A stretch of DNA of 64,000 bases from Streptomyces catenulae (GTDB taxonomy: Bacteria; Actinomycetota; Actinomycetes; Streptomycetales; Streptomycetaceae), in contig NZ_JODY01000024.1 in NCBI RefSeq assembly GCF_000718015.1, positions 1-64,000 on the forward strand, in the 5' to 3' direction. The notes under the pieces are model-generated. The model worked only from the letters and a program-made list of their open reading frames with translations. It searched no databases and was not told where the DNA came from. Of this stretch, positions 52,050 to 60,411 are shown one piece after another. The translations under genes and the position numbers were made by a program. The first letter of the stretch is position 1; every line of letters starts with the position of its first letter.

Positions 52050-52757
52050 TCACCCCTCGGCGCCGTCCAGGGCGGTGCGCCAGCGGCGGACGGCCGCCGC
52101 GTCCACGGGGGCGGACCAGCCGTGCGGGCGGGCGGCGCCGCCGATGTGGAAGGCGTCGACCCCGGCCGCGCACAGGGTGGGGAGGTGCTCCAGGGTGAGG
52201 CCGCCGCCCACCAGGACCTGCGGGGCGTAGCCGGGCTCACCTGCGGTGGTGCGGGCGTGTTCGGCGAGGAGGGTGGGCAGTCCGTCGGCGACGCCGGTGG
52301 CGGCTCCGGCGGTGAGGAAGGTGTCCGGACCGCCGGTCAGCGTGGCGAGTGCGGTGCGGAGCGCGGTGCGGTCGGCGGCGTGGTCGAGGGCGCGGTGGAA
52401 GGTCCAGCGGCAGCCGTCGATCGCCTCGGTGAGCGCCCGTACGGTGGCGAGGTCGGGGTGGCCGTCCGGGGTGAGGAAGCCGAGGACGAATTCGTCGGCG
52501 CCCTCGGCGCGGAGCGCGGCGGCGTCCGCGCGGAGGGCGTCCACGTCGCCCGCGACGAAGCCGCCGCTGTGGCGGAGCATCACCCGGAGGGGGATGTCGA
52601 CGGCGGCGCGGATCGCGGCGAAGACGGCGCGGGGCGGGGTGAGCCCGTCGGCGGCCATGTCGGTGACGAGTTCGAGGCGGTCGGCCCCGCCGGTCTGCGC
52701 CGCGACCGCGTCCTGCGGGTCGAGCGCGATCACCTCCAGCAGTGCGCGGTTACTCAT
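52050..52757 (-). CDS. cutC: CutC-family protein
   Basis: 235 residues from the ATG at 52757. TIM-barrel CutC family: LLEVIALDPQDAVAAQTGGADRLELV at the N-terminus, VMLRHSGGFVAGD, EFVLGFLTPDGHPDL and FHRALDHAADR with His-Arg. The family was named for copper homeostasis in bacteria and humans, but that role is disputed and the activity unknown. A DasR-like element lies about 70 bases upstream on its promoter side, which would tie it to amino-sugar regulation. No copper genes are nearby. Confidence 0.9.
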   Translation of the reverse strand: MSNRALLEVIALDPQDAVAAQTGGADRLELVTDMAADGLTPPRAVFAAIRAAVDIPLRVMLRHSGGFVAGDVDALRADAAALRAEGADEFVLGFLTPDGHPDLATVRALTEAIDGCRWTFHRALDHAADRTALRTALATLTGGPDTFLTAGAATGVADGLPTLLAEHARTTAGEPGYAPQVLVGGGLTLEHLPTLCAAGVDAFHIGGAARPHGWSAPVDAAAVRRWRTALDGAEG

Positions 52758-52827
52758 GGGACCCCAATCGGTGGTGGGTGTGGCGGACGGGCGCCGTGTG
52801 GGTGGCGACGCCCGGGGAGCCGCCGCG

Positions 52828-52843
52828 ATAGGTCTAGTCCAAT
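52828..52843 (-). promoter_or_regulatory. DasR-type (dre) operator candidate upstream of cutC
   Basis: Read on the gene strand, ATTGGACTAGACCTAT matches the dre consensus ACTGGTCTAGACCAGT at 12 of 16 positions, including the central CTAGACC. It lies about 70-85 bases before the cutC start, where a promoter is expected. DasR is the GntR-family repressor controlling GlcNAc and chitin genes in Streptomyces. Flanking sequence does not extend the symmetry. Confidence 0.5.
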
Positions 52844-53160
52844 CACGGCCCAGCGTAAACGGTGCCCGCCGCTCCACGGGTTTTTTACGGAACGGACACG
52901 GCCGGAAACGTTCCGTACCCACCCCGGTGCGGCGGGGCGCCGCCACCCGCCACCCTCGGGGAACGCCGTTCCGGACGACGGACCGCCCGCCCCGTCGGCA
53001 CCTCTCCGGGCGGCGCGTTTTACGCCCGGAGAGATGCCCTTCCGCCCGCCTCGGGCCCGGTTGAGAAGATGGTGTGAAACCCGGCGGATATGGGTAACAC
53101 GCCTTCCCTGTAAGGGCGTTGCGGCAGGTCGCGGACGCCCGCCGACGGGGGGAGAGTCAC
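52844..53160. other. Divergent intergenic region cutC / unknown gene
   Basis: 317 bases with no supported gene. Apart from the cutC-side operator candidate there is a T6 run (52881-52886). A GGGGGGAGAG ribosome site serves the ATG at 53161. I see no clear promoter pair on the plus strand. Confidence 0.4.
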
Positions 53161-53622
53161 ATGTCAGAACTGGCCACGGTGTCCGCCGAGATCGCTCCGT
53201 ATCTCGCGCTGGCGGCGAGCAGCCTCGGTACGTCCGTGCTCACCGCGGCCCAGCAGCGGATCACGGATCGCGCGGTCGACGCCGGTGAGGGCTTCTTCCA
53301 GCGGTTGCTGGGGCACGGCGCCGACCGCATCGGGGGCGGTACGGAGCCCGTGCTCGACGCGGACCGCGCGGCCACCCTGGACGGCAGGCTGGCCCGGCTG
53401 GACGACACCGAGCGGCAGGCGCTGGCGGAGGCCCTCGCCGCCTGGCTGGCCGGTCCCGTCACCGCGCGGGACGCCGCCGGTTTCCTCTCCCACCTGGCCC
53501 CGCGCCTCTCCGGCACCACGATCAACTCCCCCACCACCTACGGGGACCACTCCGCCGCGATCGGTGTGGTGCACGGCACCGTCCATCTGGGCGGCGGCAC
53601 GGACACCGGGGCCGCCTCATGA
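53161..53622 (+). CDS. Unknown soluble protein, first of a three-gene set
   Basis: 153 residues from the ATG at 53161, with a strong GGGGGGAG site. Alpha-helical throughout the first 115 residues (IAPYLALAASSLGTSVLTAAQ, ADRAATLDGRLARLDDTERQ, ALAAWLAG), then NSPTTYGDHSAAIGVVHGTVHLGGG, a Gly/His-rich beta piece like the lead segments often seen in front of Streptomyces NB-ARC proteins. No signal peptide. The stop overlaps the next start by four bases. Function unknown. Confidence 0.75.
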   Translation: MSELATVSAEIAPYLALAASSLGTSVLTAAQQRITDRAVDAGEGFFQRLLGHGADRIGGGTEPVLDADRAATLDGRLARLDDTERQALAEALAAWLAGPVTARDAAGFLSHLAPRLSGTTINSPTTYGDHSAAIGVVHGTVHLGGGTDTGAAS

Positions 53623-54632
53623 GCCGCGGGAAGCCGCCGCGCCGCTCCCACAGCGCGAGACGCCCGGGGAGCGCGGGCACCCCGAACCCGCCGGGCCAGG
53701 CGCGCCCCGGCGACAACAGCGCAGGTCAGCGCCGTACCGGAGCCGGGAAGCCGGGAGCTTCCGGGCCGCGGGCCGACGCCGGGAAGCCGGGGCGCGCCGA
53801 AGCCGCGACCGGTGCCGACACCGGCGCCGATGAGCCGCGCCCGGCCGGTGCCGGGAAGCCCTCCGGGAAGGGCCGCCGCCCCGCCGGAAGCGGGCCCGCC
53901 CCCGAGGTCCACCACCACGACGTCCGGCACAACAACCCCGTCACCACCGGCCCGCACTCCATCGCCGCCAACGACATCAAGAACGTGATCATCCGCTGGG
54001 TGATGCACCCCAGCGCCCGCTGGCTGCCGCTGCTGCTGGCCTGCGCCGCCCTGGTGATCGCCCAGACGACCGACCCGCGCGGCCCGGTGGGTCAGTACGC
54101 GCTGTGCCTCTCGTTCGCCGTCCTCGCCGTCGCCGCGGGGGCGGTGCGGGTGCTGATCCGCAGGACGCCGAGCGTGGCGGCGGTGGGTGCGCTGTCGCTG
54201 GTCTCGGTGCTGGCCACGGTCGGCGGCTGGCTCTCGTTCCAGTACGCCGCCGCCCACGCCGACATCGATGTGACGGGTCAGGTGCAGGTCGCGGGCGGCA
54301 AGCTGCCGCTGACCGGCCGGGACAACACCGTCACCTTCGCGCTGGGCCCCGCCGAGCTGCGCGAGCCCCGGGAGCGGCTGCGGCTGACCCTGACCGTGTC
54401 GGACTGGGACCCGAGCGCCCCGGCGTGCACGTACCGCACCTCGGCGACCGCGTATCTGATGAACGGCGGCGCCCCCGCGCAGCTGCCCGTCCGCTCCGGC
54501 CACCCCCTGGATTTCGTCCTGACCTCCGGCACCACCTCCGTACGGATCCAGGTGACGCTGGCGGACAAGGATCCCGGGCGGAACTGCCGGACGGACGTCC
54601 GGGCCGTCTCCGCCGTGCTGCACGACTCCTGA
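53619..54632 (+). CDS. Membrane protein with disordered N-terminus, second of the set
   Basis: 337 residues from the ATG at 53619. Residues 1-90 are Arg/Pro/Gly/Lys-rich and disordered, with EVHHHDVRHNNPVTTGPHS at about 96-114. Helices at about 131-146 (WLPLLLACAALVIAQ), 157-175 and 185-205 precede an outer domain from about 210 (ITGQVQVAGGKLPLTGRDNTV and TFALGPAELREPRERL), probably beta-rich. Translation is coupled to the upstream protein. No family recognised. Confidence 0.75.
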   Translation: MSRGKPPRRSHSARRPGSAGTPNPPGQARPGDNSAGQRRTGAGKPGASGPRADAGKPGRAEAATGADTGADEPRPAGAGKPSGKGRRPAGSGPAPEVHHHDVRHNNPVTTGPHSIAANDIKNVIIRWVMHPSARWLPLLLACAALVIAQTTDPRGPVGQYALCLSFAVLAVAAGAVRVLIRRTPSVAAVGALSLVSVLATVGGWLSFQYAAAHADIDVTGQVQVAGGKLPLTGRDNTVTFALGPAELREPRERLRLTLTVSDWDPSAPACTYRTSATAYLMNGGAPAQLPVRSGHPLDFVLTSGTTSVRIQVTLADKDPGRNCRTDVRAVSAVLHDS

Positions 54633-54728
54633 CCCGGGCCGTACGCGGGGCCGCGACCGGCCACCGCGTACGCCCGCCCGGCCGCCGCCGCGTCCCACCC
54701 GCCACACCACGCACAACGGGGAGATTCC

Positions 54729-55604
54729 ATGACTTCAGCCGCACCGCGGCGCCGCGCCTCCGTCGGCGCCGTGCTGCTCGTCCTGACCGCGCTGGCCGCG
54801 TCCGCCTGTGCGGACGACCGGCCGCCGACCCTCCTCGACCAGCGGTCGGTGTCGGTCGGGGTGAAGAACGACCAGCCGGGCACCGGCGAGGAGGCCGCCT
54901 ACAAGTTCGCCGGGTTCGATGTCACCGTGGCCCGGCATCTGCTCGAAGAGGTCGGCGCCAAGGGGCACTTCAGCAGTGTGCCGTCCGAGAACCGCAGCCA
55001 GGTGATCGCCGACGGGGACCAGGATCTGGTCGCTGCGACGTTCTCGATCACCCCGACGCGGATGAAGGACACCGACTTCATCGGCCCCTACGCGACGACG
55101 TCCCAGGGCGTCATGATCCGGAACAAGGACGCCGGACGCATCAAGAAGCTGGAGGACCTCAAGGGCCGCGCCGTCTGCACCTGGAAGGGCGCCATCTCCT
55201 TCGACGAGCTGAACAGGGAGGCGTACCGCAGCATCAGCGTCTATCAGGTGGCCGACGCCTCGCGCTGCATCGACGACCTCCGGGCGGGCCGGGCCACGGC
55301 GGTCTCCACCGACCAGATGATCCTGTACGGCTTCACCCAGAAGTACCCCGAGCTGCACGTGGTGCCCGGGATCGTCGTCGGCTCCCCCAACGACTACGGC
55401 ATCGCCATCGCGAAGAAGTACCGCGCGGACTGCCGCAAGCTCAGCGACAAGCTGCGCGACTACCTCAACGGCACCGACTGGGAGCGGGACTTCGCCCTCT
55501 CGCTGCCGTCCATCGCCAACCATGTGCAGAACTGGCAGACGGAGTTCAAGCCGTCCGCCGAGTCCGTGGGCCAGCTGTCCTGCCGGGACGCGCCCGCCGC
55601 CTGA
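54729..55604 (+). CDS. Solute-binding lipoprotein of the glutamate/amino-acid type (SBP_bac_3)
   Basis: 291 residues from the ATG at 54729. Signal peptide and lipobox ASAC (Cys about 27). The body is a family-3 binding domain: VSVGVKNDQPGTG, FAGFDVTVARHLLEEVGAKG, DLVAATFSITPTRMKDTDFIGPYATTSQGVMIRNK, and the Arg/Asp ligand region. The insert of two Cys in TWKG... and RCIDDL may form a disulfide. No permease or ATPase genes follow, so this is either an orphan receptor or a sensor for the two upstream genes (96-base gap). Confidence 0.85.
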   Translation: MTSAAPRRRASVGAVLLVLTALAASACADDRPPTLLDQRSVSVGVKNDQPGTGEEAAYKFAGFDVTVARHLLEEVGAKGHFSSVPSENRSQVIADGDQDLVAATFSITPTRMKDTDFIGPYATTSQGVMIRNKDAGRIKKLEDLKGRAVCTWKGAISFDELNREAYRSISVYQVADASRCIDDLRAGRATAVSTDQMILYGFTQKYPELHVVPGIVVGSPNDYGIAIAKKYRADCRKLSDKLRDYLNGTDWERDFALSLPSIANHVQNWQTEFKPSAESVGQLSCRDAPAA

Positions 55605-55660
55605 CCGGCCCGGGGGCCATGGACGGTCCGGCTGTCGGTCCGGCGGGCCACAATGGCGGT

Positions 55661-56329
55661 ATGACTTCCGACTCCCTGACGGAGCCCGGCGGCCCGGCGG
55701 CGGAGCTGCACCGCCGCTGGGCGGCGACCGTGGCCCGCACCCGAGGCGCGGCGGGCCCCGATCCGGCCCCGTACGCGGAGAATCTGCTGGCCCGCTGGGC
55801 GGAGCCGCAGCGCCGCTACCACACGGTCGCGCATCTGGCGGCGGTCCTGGCGCGGGTCGACGAACTCGCCGCGTACGCCGCCGATCCCGGCACCGTGGAG
55901 CTGGCGGCGTGGTTCCACGACGCGGTCTACCGCCCGGACCGTTCGGAGAACGAGGAGCGCAGCGCGGCGCTCGCCGAACGCGCACTGCCGGAGCTGGGCC
56001 TCGACGCCGCCCGTACGGCGCAGGTCGCGCGCCTGGTCCGGCTCACCGTCAGCCATGATCCGGAGCCCGGCGACCGGGACGGCGAGGTGCTCTGCGACGC
56101 CGATCTGGCGGTGCTCGCCGGGACGCCGGACGCCTATGCGGCGTACGCGGCGGCGGTCCGTGAGGAGTACGGGTTCGTGCCGGACCCGGACTTCACCGCG
56201 GGCCGCGCGGCGGTGCTGCGGCAACTTCTCGGTCTGCCCCGGCTGTTCCGTACCCCGCTGGGCCGGGAGCGCTGGGAGGACGCCGCCCGGCACAACCTGG
56301 CGACGGAACTGGCGCTGCTGAACAGCTGA
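55661..56329 (+). CDS. HD-domain phosphohydrolase
   Basis: 222 residues from the ATG at 55661. HD superfamily metal site: HTVAHLAAVLARV (His), WFHDAVYRPDRSENEERSAALAE with the His-Asp pair, and later CDADLAVLAGTP (Asp). This is the predicted metal-dependent HD phosphohydrolase family (YbgC-neighbouring type) of unknown substrate. Ala/Arg-rich but with normal codon bias. It follows the SBP gene by 56 bases. Confidence 0.85.
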   Translation: MTSDSLTEPGGPAAELHRRWAATVARTRGAAGPDPAPYAENLLARWAEPQRRYHTVAHLAAVLARVDELAAYAADPGTVELAAWFHDAVYRPDRSENEERSAALAERALPELGLDAARTAQVARLVRLTVSHDPEPGDRDGEVLCDADLAVLAGTPDAYAAYAAAVREEYGFVPDPDFTAGRAAVLRQLLGLPRLFRTPLGRERWEDAARHNLATELALLNS

Positions 56330-56513
56330 CCTGCGGGTCCGGCGGGCGGCGGCCGGTGGGCGGCCGGTGCGTCCGCCTCCGCCGCCCGGCCGAGGTCCGG
56401 GCGGCGGCCCCGTCCTGCCCTCGGGGACGGTCGACGTTGCCCTTACGCCTCTGCCCCCGGCGCCGCGGGGCGGGTAGGCAGGGAGGGTCGCGTTTTCTGC
56501 GGGAAGAGGACCC

Positions 56514-58100
56514 ATGCGAGCCCAGGACGAAGCCGGACGACCGGACGCCGCGAAGAGCCGCCGTGCACCGGCGCCGCGCCCCTCGACCGGGCCGGTCGCG
56601 GGCGCCGGAGCGCCGTCGCACCCCCTTCTCGCCCTCCAGAACAGCGCGGGCAACGCCGCCGTCGTCCAGCTGCTCCGGCAGGCGGGGCTCGCCGATACGG
56701 AGGAGCACCGGCACGGCGCCGGGTGCGGCCATGACCAGGGCGGCGACGGCCCCCAGGTGCAGCGCTCCCGCGTCCACGAGGTGCTGCGGACCTCCGGACG
56801 GCCGCTGGACGAGACGACCCGCGGGGACATGGAGGCGCGGCTCGGCGCCGACTTCTCCGACGTCCGGGTGCACGACGACGGTGCGGCCAAGGCGTCGGCG
56901 GCGGAGGTGGGCGCCCGCGCCTACACCTCCGGAAGCCATGTCGTACTCGGGGCGGGCGGCGGCGATCCGCACACCCTCGCGCACGAGTTGACCCATGTGA
57001 TCCAGCAGCGGCAGGGCCCGGTCGCCGGGACGGACCACGGCGACGGGCTGCGGGTCTCCGATCCGTCCGACCGCTTCGAGCAGGAGGCGGAGGCCAACGC
57101 CACACGGGTGATGCGGAGTCCGGCACCGGACGGTCCGGTGCCCGCACAGCGGTCGGTGGCGGCGCCCCCGGGAGCGGCGATCCAGCGGCGGGGCGAGAAC
57201 CCGCACGCCAAGTCCGCCGACCATCAGGGCTGGACCACGACGGCGCACCACATCGTGGCGCACTCGACGCTGACGGAGTCCCTGGGGCGGCTGAGCGGGA
57301 CCGAGCAGCTCGATGTGCTCACCGCCGCGATCCCCAAGGAGATCACCAAGGCGATGCTGGCCAACCTCAAGATCGGGGTTCCGGCGGACAAGAACACCCC
57401 GGAATATCTCCGGAATCTGCGGAAGCGCCTGGCCGACAAGTCCGTCCCCAACTCCGAGGAGGAGTACGGAATCCCGTTCGGCGACATCCGGCATTCCTTC
57501 TTCGAATGGCAGGCGGGGAATCAGTTCATCGGCCCGAACACCAGCATCCGCGCGGAGCCGACCGAGAACGGCGACGACATCGACACCGACGGTAAATACC
57601 TCTCCCCGCTGGGCGACAAGAAGTTCAAGAGCCTCACCGGTCTGGGCGAGAAGCTGAAGGATCCCCGGATCAAGAACGACGAGACCGTCAAGGCGCTGAA
57701 GGAGATGCTGAGCCTCACCAAGAACGCGCAGGTCGCCGACTTCGACCCCAAGGAGTGGGACGAGATCACGGACTGGCAGGAGGTGGAGAAGCAGGCAGGT
57801 GATCTGGGGCGCGCACATCTGGAGAAGTACACGTTCTTCAAATTCACCATCGCCGAACTGAAGACGAACGGATACCTCAAGCCCGCGAAATCCGGCGGCG
57901 GTTACGAGTACTACGACACACCGGTGAAGGGCGCCGCCACCCTGGGCGCTTACGTCTACATCCCGTACACCACGCAGCTGGTTCCGCCCCCGAAGGACGG
58001 CAAGGAAGCCGGAAAGCGGGAATCGCTCGCCGAATTCTGCAGGGCGAGGGCGACCACCTCCACCTTCCTGCCGAAGGGGCTGCCCCGCACGAGGAGGTAA
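56514..58100 (+). CDS. eCIS-type cargo: DUF4157 domain with a possible nuclease-like toxin tail
   Basis: 528 residues from the ATG at 56514. The lead LLALQNSAGNAAVVQLL (38-54), a His/Cys-rich strip HRHGAGCGHD, and DUF4157 (about 95-175: MEARLGADFSDVRVHDDG, ARAYTSGSHVVLG, then HELTHVIQQRQG at 157-168 with HExxH-like His-Glu-x-x-His) are the standard front half of proteins loaded into Streptomyces contractile injection systems. A cleavage/spacer region (FEQEAEANATRVM) follows. The C-terminal 290 residues are cargo-specific: TTAHHIVAHSTL (243-254) is the His-His-x-Val motif of HNH/ENDO VII nuclease toxins, and DDIDTDGKYLSPLGDK and GNQFIGPNTSIRAEP lie further on. Nuclease activity is inferred. 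No immunity gene adjoins. Confidence 0.8.
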   Translation: MRAQDEAGRPDAAKSRRAPAPRPSTGPVAGAGAPSHPLLALQNSAGNAAVVQLLRQAGLADTEEHRHGAGCGHDQGGDGPQVQRSRVHEVLRTSGRPLDETTRGDMEARLGADFSDVRVHDDGAAKASAAEVGARAYTSGSHVVLGAGGGDPHTLAHELTHVIQQRQGPVAGTDHGDGLRVSDPSDRFEQEAEANATRVMRSPAPDGPVPAQRSVAAPPGAAIQRRGENPHAKSADHQGWTTTAHHIVAHSTLTESLGRLSGTEQLDVLTAAIPKEITKAMLANLKIGVPADKNTPEYLRNLRKRLADKSVPNSEEEYGIPFGDIRHSFFEWQAGNQFIGPNTSIRAEPTENGDDIDTDGKYLSPLGDKKFKSLTGLGEKLKDPRIKNDETVKALKEMLSLTKNAQVADFDPKEWDEITDWQEVEKQAGDLGRAHLEKYTFFKFTIAELKTNGYLKPAKSGGGYEYYDTPVKGAATLGAYVYIPYTTQLVPPPKDGKEAGKRESLAEFCRARATTSTFLPKGLPRTRR

Positions 58101-58163
58101 CGGGCGCCACACCCCGACCGGGCCGCATATCGGGACATACCGCACGCCCTTCGGAGTACGGGA

Positions 58164-59504
58164 ATGCGACGCATCCGGCCACTGTTGGTGGCGGACATGC
58201 CTGTCCCCTCCACACGCACCCGTATGCCCGCAGCCGTCTACGTATTGGGCCTGTCTGTCTTCGCTCTTGGCACAAGCGAATTCATGTTGTCCGGAATCCT
58301 CCAACCGCTCGCCCACGACCTCGGTGTCTCCATTCCGCAAGCGGGTCTGCTGGTCTCCGCGTTCGCGATCGGGATGGTGGTGGGTGCGCCCGTTCTCGCC
58401 GCCGCGACGCTGCGGCTGCCGCGCCGCACCACGCTGATCGCCCTGCTCGCCGTCTTCGCACTGGGACAGGTGGCGGGCGCGCTGGCGCCGACGTACGGCG
58501 TGCTCTTCGTCTCGCGGGTGGTGAGCGCGCTGGCGTGCGCCGGGTTCTGGGCGGTCGGCGCCGCCGTGGCGGTGTCGCTGGTGCCGGTCACCGCGCGGGC
58601 CAAGGCGATGGCGATCATGGTCGGCGGGCTGAGCATCGCCAATATCGCGGGGGTGCCCGCCGGTGCGCTGCTGGGGCAGCACGCGGGCTGGCGCTCGGCG
58701 TTCTGGGCGGTGGCCGTGCTGGCGGTGATCGGTCTGGTGGGCGTGGTCTTCGTGGTGCCCCGTACGGAGGTGCCGACGGGCGACGAGCGGCCGCAGCTCC
58801 GCCGTGAGCTGGCGATCTACAAGGACAAGCAGGTCTGGCTGGCGCTGTCCGCCACGGCGCTGAACGCCGCCGCGCTCTTCTCGCTCTTCTCGTACCTCTC
58901 GCCGCTGCTCACCAAGACCGCCGGGCTGGCGGAGAGCTGGGTGCCGACGGTGCTGGCGCTGTTCGGCATCGGCGCGCTGATCGGTACGTTCATCGGTGGC
59001 CGGGTCGCCGACGCGCATCTCTTCCCGACGCTGTTCGCCGGGATATCCGCGTCGACGCTGGTCCTGACGGTGCTGGCGCTGACGGCGCACAGCCCGGTCG
59101 CCGCCGTCGGGCTCTCGCTGATGCTGGGCGTCACGGTGTTCACCACCGCCCCGGCGCTGAACGCCCGGATGTTCAACGTCGCCAACGCCGCCCCGACGCT
59201 GGCGGGTGCGACGACCACCGCGGCGTTCAACATCGGCAACACCCTCGGCCCCTGGCTCGGTGGTCTGGCCATCAGCGCGCAGTGGGGTTACGAATCCACC
59301 GCCTGGCTGGGCGCGGCGCTCGCCGCCGTGGCGGTCGCCCTCACCTTCGTCGCCTTCCGCCTGCACCGGGCGCCGCACCGCTCCCGGGTGATCGCCACCT
59401 CGGTACCGGACGCGGAGTCCGGCGAGGCGTCGGGCGGGACATCGGGCGAGGCGTCCGGCGTCGAGCTGGCGAAGGACGGCGCGGCGACGCCCGCGGGCGG
59501 CTGA
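58164..59504 (+). CDS. MFS exporter, Cml/Cmx (chloramphenicol-efflux) type
   Basis: 446 residues from the ATG at 58164, which has GGAG eight bases upstream; ATGs at 58197 and 58224 are alternatives. Twelve membrane helices. VYVLGLSVFALGTSEFMLSGIL at the N-terminus and ALACAGFWAVGAAVAVSLV are the signatures of the DHA1 Cml/Cmx/AraJ group that exports phenicols or sugars. A short hydrophilic tail (SGEASGGTSGEASG repeats) ends the protein. Specificity unknown. It is followed by a strong hairpin. Confidence 0.88.
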   Translation: MRRIRPLLVADMPVPSTRTRMPAAVYVLGLSVFALGTSEFMLSGILQPLAHDLGVSIPQAGLLVSAFAIGMVVGAPVLAAATLRLPRRTTLIALLAVFALGQVAGALAPTYGVLFVSRVVSALACAGFWAVGAAVAVSLVPVTARAKAMAIMVGGLSIANIAGVPAGALLGQHAGWRSAFWAVAVLAVIGLVGVVFVVPRTEVPTGDERPQLRRELAIYKDKQVWLALSATALNAAALFSLFSYLSPLLTKTAGLAESWVPTVLALFGIGALIGTFIGGRVADAHLFPTLFAGISASTLVLTVLALTAHSPVAAVGLSLMLGVTVFTTAPALNARMFNVANAAPTLAGATTTAAFNIGNTLGPWLGGLAISAQWGYESTAWLGAALAAVAVALTFVAFRLHRAPHRSRVIATSVPDAESGEASGGTSGEASGVELAKDGAATPAGG

Positions 59505-59525
59505 CCGCCGACCGCCCCGACCTCC

Positions 59526-59561
59526 GGCCGCAGGACCCGCCCGTACGCGGTTCCTGCGGCC
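59526..59561 (+). terminator. Hairpin after the MFS exporter
   Basis: GGCCGCAGGA (59526-59535) and TCCTGCGGCC (59552-59561) form a 10-bp stem; beyond one mismatch two further pairs form inside the loop. Confidence 0.7.
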
Positions 59562-59583
59562 GTTCGCCGTTCCGGACCGGGCC

Positions 59584-59922
59584 CTACGCCCCCGGCTCGC
59601 CGGGCAGGCTCGGTCCGCTGACGGGCCAGGCGACCGCGCCGGTGACCGGCCAGGTGTCCGGCGGGCGGTGCTTGGGGCGGCGCAGACCGGCGGCGGTCAG
59701 GCGGCGGAGCAACTCCTTGCTGCCGACCTCGACCGCCCCGGCGAGCACCGCGGCGTCGTAACGCTCCCGGGGCAGGTCGTAGTGGTCGCGCTCGAACGCC
59801 TTCGGGGGGATGCCGATGCCGGAGGCGAAGAGGTGCAGCTCCTCGAAGGACACATCGCTGACCAGGTGGGACCACATGCGGCCGTGCCCGGGCCAGCTGG
59901 GCGGGTCGATGTAGAGCGTCAC
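59584..59922 (-). CDS. DUF4031 protein
   Basis: 112 residues from the GTG at 59922, one base after the previous gene stop, so translation is coupled. DUF4031 shows as TLYIDPPSWPGHGRMWSHLVSDVS, LHLFASGIGIPPKAFERDHYD, and VGSKELLRRLTAAGLRRPK. The family is small, cytosolic and of unknown function; the conserved His and Asp could bind a metal. Its partner upstream has a CPVC motif. Confidence 0.88.
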   Translation of the reverse strand: MTLYIDPPSWPGHGRMWSHLVSDVSFEELHLFASGIGIPPKAFERDHYDLPRERYDAAVLAGAVEVGSKELLRRLTAAGLRRPKHRPPDTWPVTGAVAWPVSGPSLPGEPGA

Positions 59923-59923
59923 C

Positions 59924-60295
59924 TCAGTGCTCCGCGGGCGCGCCGAGCCTGCCGACGCGGGCCACCGCGACCGCCGTCTTCGGGCAGACCCAGTGCGGGT
60001 CGGGGCCCAACTCCGGCTCCACGTCGAGCGCGTGCGGATCGCCGGACTCCGTGCACACCGGGCACAGCGGCCAGCGGCCGTACCGCTCCAGCAGGGCGTC
60101 CTGCACGTCCTGCGCTATCAGCCCGGCGACGAACTCCACCCCGGCCGGCCACTGCTCCACCCACCAGCGGCGGTGCGCGACCGCGTCCTCGACGAGGGAG
60201 ACGATGTCGGCGTCGGCGACGTCGTTCGCCACCAGGTCGGCGAGGACCAGCGCCCGCGCGGCGTGCAATGCCTGTTCCAACTCCATGCCGTCCAT
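59924..60295 (-). CDS. Unknown protein with a CPVC zinc-ribbon-like motif
   Basis: 123 residues from the ATG at 60295 (or the ATG at 60286). Helical N-terminal part (ELEQALHAARALVLADLVAND) then RWPLCPVCTESGDPHALDVEP and PHWVCPKTAVAVARVG, three Cys in a ribbon-like setting. No signal peptide. The next gene (DUF4031) starts one base after its stop, so the two act as a unit. Function unknown. Confidence 0.75.
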   Translation of the reverse strand: MDGMELEQALHAARALVLADLVANDVADADIVSLVEDAVAHRRWWVEQWPAGVEFVAGLIAQDVQDALLERYGRWPLCPVCTESGDPHALDVEPELGPDPHWVCPKTAVAVARVGRLGAPAEH

Positions 60296-60382
60296 TGTCG
60301 CGCGGACCGGTGACGGTCCGCTCCGCCGTCCACAGCCCCGCGACGGGTCCGCCGGAGGTTGTCCACAGGCCGCGGCGAGGTA

Positions 60383-60411
60383 TTGACGCGCCCTGGCGTT
60401 GAAATTACTTT
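60383..60411 (+). promoter_or_regulatory. Promoter of the murR gene, apparently giving a leaderless mRNA
   Basis: TTGACG (60383-60388), 17-base spacer, TACTTT (60406-60411). The predicted start falls at about 60418, which is the GTG itself. No ribosome site is present, in agreement with a leaderless transcript. Confidence 0.65.

Noticed and set aside
56193..59378. 1061-codon open frame on the reverse strand
   Set aside because: It lies antisense to the HD, DUF4157 and MFS genes. Its product is Arg/Gly/Gln-rich without domains; such frames are a by-product of G/C-rich third codon positions.
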